Origin: Planctomycetaceae bacterium
Lineage (GTDB): Bacteria; Planctomycetota; Planctomycetia; Planctomycetales; Planctomycetaceae
Assembly (NCBI GenBank): GCA_021732975.1
Contig: JAKFWC010000023.1
Coordinates: 62,001 to 126,000, forward strand
DNA length: 64,000 nucleotides
Direction of reading: 5' to 3'
In this document: positions 11,343 to 20,335 of the stretch, piece by piece
Layout: the number at the start of each line of letters is the position of its first letter
How positions within the stretch are numbered: position 1 is the stretch's first letter
The notes under the pieces: generated by a model
Told to the model about the DNA's origin: nothing
Databases searched by the model: none
The model's input: only the letters and a program-made list of their open reading frames with translations
Translations under genes and position numbers: made by a program

Positions 11343-12119
11343 ATGCAACGCGATCCCTTGCAGTCCCTGCTCGAACGCTGGCGTGATGGCGCGATGACCG
11401 TGGCGCAGCTGGAAGAATCGTTGCGGGACCGCTATGCGGCGACGGCGATGGTCGAAGACGCGCTCGTCGATCTGGATCGTGTCCATCGCTGCGGCTTTCC
11501 GGAAGTCGTGTATGGAAGTGGCAAATCGCCCGAACAGGTGTTGCAGATTTTCATTGCGCAGGAACAGGTCGGGCAGGCATCGTTAGTCACGCGCGCCACG
11601 GCCGAGCAAGCGAACCTCGTTGCCGCGCGATTTCCGGATGCCGAGTACAATCCGGTGGCGCGAACCATCCGTCGCGGCACGGCTCATGCGGCGGGAACAT
11701 CGGGCCGCATAGCCGTCATCACCGCGGGGGCGACAGACCGACCGGTGGCGGAAGAAGCCGTGGAGACCGCAAGGTGGATGGGATGCGATGTGCGACTCAT
11801 CACCGATGTCGGCGTCGCGGGACCGCAGCGGTTGCTCGAACGGCGGCGCGATTTCTGTGACATGGACGCCGTGGTTGTCGTGGCAGGAATGGAAGGGGCG
11901 CTCCCTTCGGTCGTGGGTGGTTGGGTCGATTGCCCGGTGATCGGTGTCCCCACGAGTGTCGGTTACGGTGCCCAATTGCAGGGACTCGCGCCGCTGCTCA
12001 GCATGCTCAGCAGTTGCGCGGCGAATGTCTGCGTGGTGAATATCGACGCGGGTTTCAAGGGTGGATATTTCGCCGGACTGATCGCGCGGCGCCGCGCCGT
12101 CTTAGCCCCCGGTCAATGA
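11343..12119 (+). CDS. larB: LarB-type nickel pincer cofactor biosynthesis protein (PurE-like carboxylase domain)
   Basis: HRCGFPEVVYGSGKSPEQVLQIF ... IAVITAGATDRPVAEEAVETARWMGCDVRLITDVGVAGPQRLL ... GMEGALPSVVGGWVDCPVIGVPTSVGYGA. Confidence 0.92.
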   Translation: MQRDPLQSLLERWRDGAMTVAQLEESLRDRYAATAMVEDALVDLDRVHRCGFPEVVYGSGKSPEQVLQIFIAQEQVGQASLVTRATAEQANLVAARFPDAEYNPVARTIRRGTAHAAGTSGRIAVITAGATDRPVAEEAVETARWMGCDVRLITDVGVAGPQRLLERRRDFCDMDAVVVVAGMEGALPSVVGGWVDCPVIGVPTSVGYGAQLQGLAPLLSMLSSCAANVCVVNIDAGFKGGYFAGLIARRRAVLAPGQ

Positions 12120-12175
12120 CCGGGGAGACCATCGTTAATCGGAAGTCCTCCGGCCATTGACCGGGGGCTAAGACG
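12099..12175. repeat. Two-hairpin element (gcccccggtcaatgaccgggg family), copy 1
   Basis: gtcttagcccccggtcaatgaccgggg ... ccattgaccgggggctaagac; left arm overlaps the larB 3' end. Confidence 0.85.
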
Positions 12176-12187
12176 GGATGACCCACC

Positions 12188-13069
12188 ATGTCGTTTGATC
12201 TCACGCCGCGACTTATTACCGCATTGTCCGATTTACCGCTGCGGCCGGCGGACGCTCACAAGGGAACCTTCGGCCGCGTGGTGATCATCGCCGGCAGTCG
12301 GGGCATGACCGGAGCCGCGGCGTTATCGGGAATGGCTGCGCTCCGCGGTGGGGCCGGGCTCGTGACCGTTGCCACTCCCGCTACGGTGGCACCCATTGTT
12401 GCCGGGTACGAACCGTCCTACATGACCTGGCCGGTTTGCGATGTCTGCGGCCAACTGTCGATGGCATCGCTGTCCGAACTGATGGATCGACTGGCGACCG
12501 CCGACGCTGCGGCCATTGGACCGGGGATCGGACAATCGAAAGACATCGACGAGTTGGTCGCCGAACTCTACCGCATGGTGGAGATCCCGCTTGTGATTGA
12601 TGCCGATGGTTTGAATGCGCTGTCGCATCGCAGCGATGCGTTCGGGACGATCCGGCCTGCAGCGGCACGGGTGTTGACACCGCATCCGGGCGAGTTCGCA
12701 CGGTTATCCGGGCTGTCGATGGAAACGATCGCAGGCAATCGGGAAGCCGTCGCCGCGGCATTTGCAGCTCAACAGGGCGTCGTCGTGGTGTTGAAAGGCC
12801 AGCACACGGTCATCACCGATGGTGAACAACTCGCGATCAATCCCACGGGCAACAGCGGTATGGCCACGGGCGGCAGCGGCGATGTCTTGACCGGCATTCT
12901 CACGGCTCTGCTGGCCCGCCGCATGGACCCGTTTGCGGCGGCGCAACTCGCGACCTATCTGCACGGTCTGGCGGGGGATCTCGCCGCCGCGGACCTGTCA
13001 CAACCGGGCCTGATCGCCTCTGATCTGCCGCGCTACATCGCGCAAGCATGGAAGCGGTTAGGACAGTGA
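12188..13069 (+). CDS. nnrD: ADP/ATP-dependent NAD(P)H-hydrate dehydratase
   Basis: DAHKGTFGRVVIIAGSRGMTGAAALSGMAALRGGAGLVTVATP ... VLTPHPGEFARLSG ... NPTGNSGMATGGSGDVLTGILTALLA. Confidence 0.92.
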   Translation: MSFDLTPRLITALSDLPLRPADAHKGTFGRVVIIAGSRGMTGAAALSGMAALRGGAGLVTVATPATVAPIVAGYEPSYMTWPVCDVCGQLSMASLSELMDRLATADAAAIGPGIGQSKDIDELVAELYRMVEIPLVIDADGLNALSHRSDAFGTIRPAAARVLTPHPGEFARLSGLSMETIAGNREAVAAAFAAQQGVVVVLKGQHTVITDGEQLAINPTGNSGMATGGSGDVLTGILTALLARRMDPFAAAQLATYLHGLAGDLAAADLSQPGLIASDLPRYIAQAWKRLGQ

Positions 13070-13077
13070 ACGCTCTG

Positions 13078-13148
13078 TCCCAGTCCGGAGCGCAAGCGAC
13101 TGATGCAATCAAAACGAGAACGTGCGTCGCTTGCGCTCCGGACTGGGA
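13078..13148. repeat. SGR-family palindromic element, copy 4
   Basis: tcccagtccggagcgcaagcgac ... gtcgcttgcgctccggactggga perfect 23-nt arms. Confidence 0.9.
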
Positions 13149-13156
13149 AGGATCAT

Positions 13157-16100
13157 TTATTCGGGTGGTGTTGTTATCGGCACGGGGGGAGTCCAGGGCG
13201 TCAATTGTGGTGAGGCAGCCCCGTGCCCCATCCACCACTGTTGCCGTCCGACGGCTTTCGGATCGATGAGTACCAGCGGACGCCGCGATAACATCGGTGT
13301 GATGCGGTCCCAGTACAGAATCGTGCTTGCCGTCTGCGGTGCGGCATCGAATGCTGCCAGCAAGGCTTTCAATCGCTGTGCCGAGGCGATCGCCCGTTGT
13401 TGATGCTCTGTCGCTGTAGCGGCCGCGGCTTCCAACTGAGCGGCGGCGGTCCCCGATAAGCGGGACGGTTTTTCGTTCAGCCACGATTGCCATAATTCAT
13501 CGGTCATCTCGATGGGCTCAGCGGTGGCAGCTTCCGGTGACAGTTCGTCTCCCATCGCGGAGATGAGTGTTCGCGCCGCCGTAGCGGAAGCGATGTTCTT
13601 CTGTCGTTCCTGATCTTCCAGCGCATCCGACACCTGGCGGTAGGCCGCGACGACGGGTTGCGGCGGATGGACATCCAGCAATTGCACATCGACGATTTCG
13701 ATCCCGAGACTCAAAGCGGTGATTCGCTCGGTCACAGCCCGCTGCACGCGTTGTTCGAGCGCCGCGCGGTCGTCGGTGAGCCAATCGTCCAGTGGATGCC
13801 GCGCGGTCAGTTCGCGGAGGACGGCTTCCAGTTCCATCCGACAGAGTCCGTTGATCTGACTACCACCGCGATAGATGTAGTCGGTCAAGCTGATCGTGCG
13901 GTACTGGAGTTCCGCCGAGATGTCGACGAGAACCTCATCCGCGGTGAGAAACAAGGAGTTCGAGGGCGCATCATTGGCGTCGGGCGCGGCATGCTCGCTG
14001 GTCCACTCAATGACGGACGGATCAGTTTTCGTCGCGGAATCCTTCGCCGACACTCCCAAGGTGACCGTGTGGACAAAGTCCGGTCGGACGCGCGTCACGC
14101 TTTCCAGCGGCCACGGCCATCGCCAGTGCCAGCCTGCGGAAAGCACAGTGTGATGCTTGCCAAGGCGTGTCACCACCGCTTGTTCATCCACGCTGAGCCG
14201 CACGAATTGCGACAGCAACCAGGTGATGGCAATGGCCGCCACAGCTAATCGACTCCCCATGCGGCGATGCTCGAGGATCCAATACACCCACGCGGAGGGT
14301 GACCACCACGCCAGCCATGCATCCCAATTGATGGTCGCCACCGCTTTCAGATCAGCTTGTGTCGCAGTTGACGGATCATTGTCCCAGAGTAATCGCAGGG
14401 CATTGATCATCACCGCGATGGAAGCGACCTCATGAAACAGCGCCGCGGTGACGGGGCTCAACCACCCGAACGAGCTGGCCATCACGCCGAAACCGTTCAC
14501 ACCGAAAGCAAACCAGAACACGCTTTGACGGATGTTTTGTACCATCGCGCGGGAACGGCGAATCAGTCCGGGAAGCGGTCGCAACGGGTCGCCGAGCAAC
14601 AGTACATCACCGGCTTCTGCAGCGAGATCCGCGCCGGGACGAACGACGACGAGACCGACATCGGCCACGGCAAGGGCCGGCGCGTCGTTGATGCCGTCAC
14701 CCATCATCGCGACGCGATGTCCGGCCGCGTGCTGCGTTTTGATCCACTCCGCTTTATCGATGGGCGATTGTTCGCTGGCCACGTATTCAAATGGCGGGAG
14801 TTCCTTGAGCAACGCCGCTGCCGGGGCCGCACGATCACCGGTGAGCAATGCCCAGCGCGAAACATCCTGTTCCCGCAGGGCATCGAGCACAGTCCGCGAT
14901 TCTTGTCGAACGGTGTCACGCACGCCGATGACGCCGAGGCAACGTCCATCGAGCGCCACGAACAACGTTGTCTGTCCGGACTGGCTCGCTTCACTGGCAA
15001 GCTGCTGCGTCGCCGCGGATGGGGTCACGCCCTGCTGCACCAGCAGATCCCGCGTTCCCACGACGAGCGTTACCATCCGCGGCGGTTCAACGATCTCGGG
15101 TGTGATCTTCGCCAACGCTGAAGAACGAATGGTCGCGATAATTCCCGCGCCCGGTTGCGTCGTGAACTCATACGGCGCGGGGAACTCCAATCCGGCAGAC
15201 TCCGCGGCATTCACCAGCACACGGGCCAACAGATGTTCGCTGCGACGCTCGGCGGTGGCGGCGACGGCCAGCAGTGCGTCGTGACTGACACCCGCTTCGG
15301 GATGCAACCCCGCGATGGTTATTGCCCCTTGCGTCAACGTGCCGGTTTTATCGAAGGCGATCGTATCGACGCTGGCAAGGCGCTCGAGGACAGTCGAACC
15401 CTTCACGACGATACCGCGTCGGGCCAATCCCGCCATCGTTGCCAATACGGCACACGGCGTAGCCAATACCAGCGGACACGGACACGCCACGACCAGCACC
15501 GCCAGCGCCGGCAACCAAGCGGCAGACCACGTTCCCGTCGAAAGCCGCCAGCCGATGAGTGTCAACGCAGCGGCGACCAGAACGGCAGGGAGAAACGCTT
15601 GCGCAAGTTGATCCGCGAGCCGTTCTCCCCGCGACTTCTTCGCCACGGCCTGTTGCACGAGCGTGCTGATTTTTGCAATCGTCGTGTCGCTGCCGGCTCG
15701 TTCGACACGGACCTGCAATCCACCGAACTGATTCACAGTCCCGGCAACAACGGGGCTGCCGATGGATTTGTCGACGGGGGCTGCTTCTCCGGTGAGTGTG
15801 CTTTCATCAACGGTCGATTTCCCCGCCACGACCACACCGTCGATTGGGAGGCTTTCCCCGGGACGGATGGCAACGACATCGTTCGGCCGTAGTTCCGTAA
15901 TGCTCACATCGCGCTCACCGTTCGATTCGCAGAGGTGCGCCGTTACCGGTTGCAACGCAAAGCTGGAACGCAATGCCCGGCGGGCACAATCCAGCGTGTA
16001 GCCTTCGAGGCTCTCTCCGATGAGCGCGATCAGAACCACCAACCCCGCGGTCTGATGCTCGCCTAAAACAATCGCGCCGAGACACGCAATTGTCAGGGCG

Positions 16101-16399
16101 AGATCGGCTCCGAATCGCCCCGAGAAGATGCCGTCCAGGGTGTGATAGAGAATCCGCGCACCGCCGAGCAGAGCGGCCCAGAGTGCCAGACGATATCCCA
16201 GGAGCGATTGCCACGTCGCCGCGGTGGGGAACCATCCGCTGCCGAGAATCACATCGGCGATCAACAACGCCGCGACCGCCGCCGTCAGGACATACAGCGG
16301 AGCGGTGCGGTGATGAAATTCGCGTTGCGCCGCCGCGCGCCCTGCGCCCAGAGGATCATCGCGCAACAGCTCGCAGGCCGATTCGGGAACGTAGTGCAT
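13157..16399 (-). CDS. Fusion protein: P1B-type metal-transporting ATPase + C-terminal HflK-like SPFH/band-7 domain
   Basis: TGEAAPVDKS, ACPCPLVLATP, DKTGTLTQG, MMGDGINDAPALAVADVGLV (P-type ATPase), then AVAAIAITWLLSQFVRLSVDEQAVVTRLGKHHTVLSAGWHWRWPWPLESVTRVRP (HflK/SPFH) in one uninterrupted ORF. Confidence 0.9.
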   Translation of the reverse strand: MHYVPESACELLRDDPLGAGRAAAQREFHHRTAPLYVLTAAVAALLIADVILGSGWFPTAATWQSLLGYRLALWAALLGGARILYHTLDGIFSGRFGADLALTIACLGAIVLGEHQTAGLVVLIALIGESLEGYTLDCARRALRSSFALQPVTAHLCESNGERDVSITELRPNDVVAIRPGESLPIDGVVVAGKSTVDESTLTGEAAPVDKSIGSPVVAGTVNQFGGLQVRVERAGSDTTIAKISTLVQQAVAKKSRGERLADQLAQAFLPAVLVAAALTLIGWRLSTGTWSAAWLPALAVLVVACPCPLVLATPCAVLATMAGLARRGIVVKGSTVLERLASVDTIAFDKTGTLTQGAITIAGLHPEAGVSHDALLAVAATAERRSEHLLARVLVNAAESAGLEFPAPYEFTTQPGAGIIATIRSSALAKITPEIVEPPRMVTLVVGTRDLLVQQGVTPSAATQQLASEASQSGQTTLFVALDGRCLGVIGVRDTVRQESRTVLDALREQDVSRWALLTGDRAAPAAALLKELPPFEYVASEQSPIDKAEWIKTQHAAGHRVAMMGDGINDAPALAVADVGLVVVRPGADLAAEAGDVLLLGDPLRPLPGLIRRSRAMVQNIRQSVFWFAFGVNGFGVMASSFGWLSPVTAALFHEVASIAVMINALRLLWDNDPSTATQADLKAVATINWDAWLAWWSPSAWVYWILEHRRMGSRLAVAAIAITWLLSQFVRLSVDEQAVVTRLGKHHTVLSAGWHWRWPWPLESVTRVRPDFVHTVTLGVSAKDSATKTDPSVIEWTSEHAAPDANDAPSNSLFLTADEVLVDISAELQYRTISLTDYIYRGGSQINGLCRMELEAVLRELTARHPLDDWLTDDRAALEQRVQRAVTERITALSLGIEIVDVQLLDVHPPQPVVAAYRQVSDALEDQERQKNIASATAARTLISAMGDELSPEAATAEPIEMTDELWQSWLNEKPSRLSGTAAAQLEAAAATATEHQQRAIASAQRLKALLAAFDAAPQTASTILYWDRITPMLSRRPLVLIDPKAVGRQQWWMGHGAASPQLTPWTPPVPITTPPE

Positions 16400-16471
16400 G
16401 GGACCGGGATATCAACAGCGGTGAATGACAAGCTCCCAGTGTAGATCGCTCCTCCCCCCGCCCGCCACTCC

Positions 16472-16519
16472 TTGTTCCCACGCTCCGCGTGGGAACACAC
16501 GGCCTAGACGCTCCGCGTC
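16472..16519. repeat. ttcccacgctccgcgtgggaa family element, copy 1
   Basis: ttgttcccacgctccgcgtgggaacacacggcctagacgctccgcgtc; matches 26793-26841 and the inverted copy at 26881-26930. Confidence 0.85.
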
Positions 16520-16650
16520 AACCCCGAGTGTCATCATGCTGTGTTCAGGTCATCAGGAAGCAACGGGAATGGCTATCGCTCTCGCAGAGCGGCGGTTTCA
16601 CCACGATCGCAGGGCAAATGCTTGTTTCACAATCGTGAAGTCGAGCATGG

Positions 16651-16748
16651 GTGGCCGGGGCTGGAGCGTACTCGCGAAGCCCCGGGGAAATCGAGCGCTC
16701 AATGTACCGGGGCTTTCCTTCGGTCCAGCCCCGGCCAATCCAGCTTCA
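16651..16748. repeat. gtggccggggctggagcgtactcgcgaagcccc family inverted repeat, copy 1
   Basis: gtggccggggctggagcgtactcgcgaagccccgg ... ccggggctttccttcggtccagccccggcca; second copy at 46584. Confidence 0.85.
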
Positions 16749-16928
16749 TAAAACGATGGCCCTGGCCAAGATCGCTTCCAGCCTTGATCATCGTCAAAGG
16801 AATCGGTCGAATAGAGAATCGTTGATCGGATGCCTCGCCCCGCCTCGAACTGCTCGCGTGTGGCCTACTACGTTACGGCCGAGTTGATTCCTGCCCAATT
16901 TTGTCTCCCCGCCGAGGATGCCTTGAAG

Positions 16929-18233
16929 ATGACCGTGATTCCTTTTGCGCAGCGTGCCTTGCGCCGTTCCCAGTGGGGAACGATGTGGATGGGGCTCCTC
17001 ATTCTGGCGTTGGCAGCGCCGTTGTGGGCGGAAGACTGGCCGACATTCCGCGGCCCGCAACGGACCGGCGTCTCGACCGAAACCGGTCTCTTGCAGGAAT
17101 GGCCGGCGGATGGTCCCCAACTCCTCTGGAAAGCGGAGGGCGTCGGCCGCGGTTATTCCAGTCTGGCCATTCTCGACGGCCGCATTTTCACCCTGGGTGA
17201 CAGCCTCACCGCCGAGGACAAAGATGAATATCTGTTGGCGTACGATCAAAAGACCGGAGAACAAATCTGGAAAACCAAAACCGGCGGACCGTGGACCAGT
17301 GGGCAATCGTCGTGGCAAAGTTCGCGGAGTACACCCTCGACCGATGGTGAAGTGGTGTATGTGATCACACCCTATGGGATCCTCTTTGCCTGCGACTTTG
17401 TGACAGGGAAAGAACTCTGGCAGAAGAACCTGAAGGAAGAATTCCAAGGCAACAAAGGGGATGGTTGGGGTTACAGTGAGTCTCCATTGATTGATGGCGA
17501 CCGACTCATCTGCACGCCCGGCGGCACCTCGGCTACGGTTGTGGCGCTGGATAAAAAGTCCGGCGATGTGATCTGGAAAGCGGCCCAGACGGACAACCGC
17601 GGTGCCGGTCACGCGTCGGTAGTGATCACGGAAATCGGCGGTGTCCGCGTGTATGTCCAACTCACCGCGAGTGGTGCGATTGGCATCCGGGCCACTGATG
17701 GCACAGTGTTGTGGACGTACGCGATCGATCGCACCACGGCCGTCTGTCCCACGCCGATTATTAAGGGCGACTTGGTGTTCATTGCTGCGGGTTACAAACG
17801 GGGCGGAGCGCTGCTCCGTCAGAAACCGGCCGCAGACGGAAAGATCGATGTTGAAGAAATCTATCCCATGAAAACCACGCTCGCCAACAAACACGGTGGA
17901 GTCGTTCGGATCGGCGACTACCTCTACGGCGACTCCGATGACGCCGGTGTCCCCTACTGTGCCGAACTCATGACCGGCGAGATCAAGTGGAAAGCCCGGG
18001 CATCGGGAAAGAACTCCGCAGCGTTTTCCGCAGCCGATGGTTGCCTCTACATTCACTTCGCCGACGGCACGATGGTCCTCGCGAAAGCCGACCCCGAAGG
18101 CTACAAAGAAGTCGGCTCCTTCCGTATTCCCGGCACCGGCGAACGCCCCAGTTGGTCGCACCCGGTGATCTCCGATGGCAAGCTCTATTTGCGCGAGAAC
18201 GGGCAGATTCTCTGCTACGATGTGCATCAGTGA
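16929..18233 (+). CDS. PQQ-binding-like beta-propeller repeat protein, secreted
   Basis: Signal peptide MWMGLLILALAAPLWAEDWPTFRGPQRTGVSTETGLLQEWP ... repeated ALDKKSGDVIWKA / YDQKTGEQIWKT motifs. Confidence 0.9.
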   Translation: MTVIPFAQRALRRSQWGTMWMGLLILALAAPLWAEDWPTFRGPQRTGVSTETGLLQEWPADGPQLLWKAEGVGRGYSSLAILDGRIFTLGDSLTAEDKDEYLLAYDQKTGEQIWKTKTGGPWTSGQSSWQSSRSTPSTDGEVVYVITPYGILFACDFVTGKELWQKNLKEEFQGNKGDGWGYSESPLIDGDRLICTPGGTSATVVALDKKSGDVIWKAAQTDNRGAGHASVVITEIGGVRVYVQLTASGAIGIRATDGTVLWTYAIDRTTAVCPTPIIKGDLVFIAAGYKRGGALLRQKPAADGKIDVEEIYPMKTTLANKHGGVVRIGDYLYGDSDDAGVPYCAELMTGEIKWKARASGKNSAAFSAADGCLYIHFADGTMVLAKADPEGYKEVGSFRIPGTGERPSWSHPVISDGKLYLRENGQILCYDVHQ

Positions 18234-18252
18234 TGTCATGGCAATGATCAGA

Positions 18253-18337
18253 CTTGGTGTGCCACGGCCGTGCGGTGTACGGGAAGGGAAGCTGTCAATG
18301 ATCCACACGGCTGATACAGCCGTGGCACGCTGCCCAA
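18253..18337. repeat. Inverted repeat gtgccacggc ... gccgtggcac
   Basis: cttggtgtgccacggc (18253-18268) pairs with gccgtggcacgctgcccaag. Confidence 0.7.
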
Positions 18338-18358
18338 GTCACCGTGGAAGTTCGAGCG

Positions 18359-19276
18359 ATGTTCACGCCCGCCTTATTTTCCGTGAGTTACGCCGGTTTG
18401 TGGGGACAGGCGGTGTTGTCGCTGCCGAACTTCGTTCGGCATGCGGCACGGATGGGGTATCGCCATGTGATGCTTGCAGGAAAACGGCCGCATCTGTCGG
18501 TGCTCGATTTCCATGACGCGGAACGGTCGGCACTCCGTGATGTGATGGATGAATGCGGCGTCTCGGCTCCGATCATCGGGGCGTATGTTGATGCGGCGGG
18601 AGGCACAGCGGCGGAAGTCCCGTACCTCGAAATGCAGATTGCGTACGTTGATCAACTCGCCCGGATGGGAACGCCGCTCGGCACGAACATCGTACGCGTC
18701 TTCACCGGCTACGAGCGGTCCGACGGCGACACCACTCGCGTGTGGAACACCACGGTCCTGATGTTGCGCGAGATGTGCGATCGTCTGCAACCGCGCGGCC
18801 AGGTTCTCGCCGTGCAGAACCATCACGATCTCGCGGTGGAAACGTCCGCGCTGCTGGAACTCCTGTCCGATGTCAATCGCCCCAACTGCAAGCTTGGTTT
18901 CGATGCGTGGTCCCCGGCGTTGCGCGGCGAAGATCTCTACACTGCTGCGAAGATGGCCGCCCCACATACAGCCATCACGACGAATGCCGATTATGTGCGT
19001 TTTGAACGATTTGCCTATCGCCCCGAGTTGATCAACTACGACCGCCGCCTCACACCGCTGGTCCGCGCGGTTCCGTTCGGCACCGGTTTCATCGACTATT
19101 CCGCGTTCTTCGCCGGTCTGAAAGACGGCGGCTTCACCGGTCTCGCCACCTACGAAATGTGTTCGCCTCTCCGCGGCGGCGGACAGATTGAGAACCTCAA
19201 TCGCTACGCGCAGACGTATCTGGAATGGATGCGGCAACACGGGTTGATTGGCTCGGCAATGTCGCAATCGCATTGA
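18359..19276 (+). CDS. Sugar phosphate isomerase/epimerase (TIM barrel)
   Basis: MFTPALFSVSYAGLWGQAVLSLPNFVRHAARMGYRHVMLAGKRPH... ; AP_endonuc_2-like; ends in overlap with the next ORF. Confidence 0.85.
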   Translation: MFTPALFSVSYAGLWGQAVLSLPNFVRHAARMGYRHVMLAGKRPHLSVLDFHDAERSALRDVMDECGVSAPIIGAYVDAAGGTAAEVPYLEMQIAYVDQLARMGTPLGTNIVRVFTGYERSDGDTTRVWNTTVLMLREMCDRLQPRGQVLAVQNHHDLAVETSALLELLSDVNRPNCKLGFDAWSPALRGEDLYTAAKMAAPHTAITTNADYVRFERFAYRPELINYDRRLTPLVRAVPFGTGFIDYSAFFAGLKDGGFTGLATYEMCSPLRGGGQIENLNRYAQTYLEWMRQHGLIGSAMSQSH

Positions 19277-19944
19277 TGGATTCTGAAATGGGCGATCTCC
19301 AATCTGTCGACTGCCAATCCAGTTACGACCTCGTCGCCGACGAATATGTCGTGCGCATCTTCAACGAGTTGAAAGACAAGCCGCTCGATCGGCAACTTCT
19401 GGATCGCTTCGCAGGATCCGTTCGCGATGTCGGCCTGGCGTGTGATATGGGGTGCGGGCCGGGACAGGTTGCGCGCTATCTTCATGAACGCGGTGTGACG
19501 ATGTGCGGCGTCGACCTGTCGCCGACGATGGTCGAACAGGCGCGGATCCTCACACCGGGCGTGGAATTTCAGCAGGGGAACATGCTCGCGCTCGATGTTC
19601 CCGATGAAACTTGGGCAGGCATTGCGGCGTTTTATTCGCTCATTCACATCGCGCGCGATGATTTGCCGCAAGCGCTCGGTGAACTGCGGCGCGTGCTCAA
19701 ACCCGGCGGTTTGTTGTTGATCGCGTTCCACATCGGTGACGAGACGCTACATCTCGACGAATGGTGGGGGCATGCCGTGAACGTCGATTTCCACTTCTTC
19801 CGTCCCGCGGAGATGACGGCGTTCCTCCAAGATGCCGGGTTTGAAATCGAAGAGGTGATCGAACGTGATCCATATCCCGAGGTCGAGCATCAAAGCCGCC
19901 GATGTTACATTTTCGCGAGACATACCGATCATACGCTCTTCTGA
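19276..19944 (+). CDS. Class I SAM-dependent methyltransferase
   Basis: VGLACDMGCGPGQVARYLHERGVTMCGVDLSPTMVEQARIL; start overlaps the upstream stop (tgATG). Confidence 0.9.
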   Translation: MDSEMGDLQSVDCQSSYDLVADEYVVRIFNELKDKPLDRQLLDRFAGSVRDVGLACDMGCGPGQVARYLHERGVTMCGVDLSPTMVEQARILTPGVEFQQGNMLALDVPDETWAGIAAFYSLIHIARDDLPQALGELRRVLKPGGLLLIAFHIGDETLHLDEWWGHAVNVDFHFFRPAEMTAFLQDAGFEIEEVIERDPYPEVEHQSRRCYIFARHTDHTLF

Positions 19945-19962
19945 ATTCCGAGGAATGAATTC

Positions 19963-20301
19963 ATGGACGCTGCGGTTCAATCGGCTCATCCGACTGCGGA
20001 GCTCGCTCCAAAACCTCGCGTGGGGTGTCGCTGGTTTTTGTCGGGGTTTCTCATCGGGTTTGTCTTGTTTGCGATCTTCACCTCGCAAGCGATTCCGATG
20101 TACGACGGAATCGCCAATGTACCGTTGTGGGATTTTTACCTTCGAGAGCTTCCCAAACAGTTTCGAGCTCAGCCGTTAGCGCCGGTGATGATAACTCAAG
20201 GGAATATGCTTTCAACGATCGCCGAACATCTTGCGGTATCGTTCATGTGTGGAGTGGTCGTCATGGGAATTGGCTGGGCAATTCGACCGCGCAGGGGATA
20301 A
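19963..20301 (+). CDS. Hypothetical membrane protein
   Basis: 112 aa with two hydrophobic segments (RWFLSGFLIGFVLFAIFTS; SFMCGVVVMGIGWAI). Confidence 0.55.
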   Translation: MDAAVQSAHPTAELAPKPRVGCRWFLSGFLIGFVLFAIFTSQAIPMYDGIANVPLWDFYLRELPKQFRAQPLAPVMITQGNMLSTIAEHLAVSFMCGVVVMGIGWAIRPRRG

Positions 20302-20335
20302 CTGACGCCGTCACCTCGCGAAAAGGGATAGATTC

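Noticed and set aside
16794-18308. 504-aa ORF antisense to the PQQ-repeat protein
   Set aside because: Sense strand has signal peptide and PQQ-like repeats; antisense translation shows no domain pattern.
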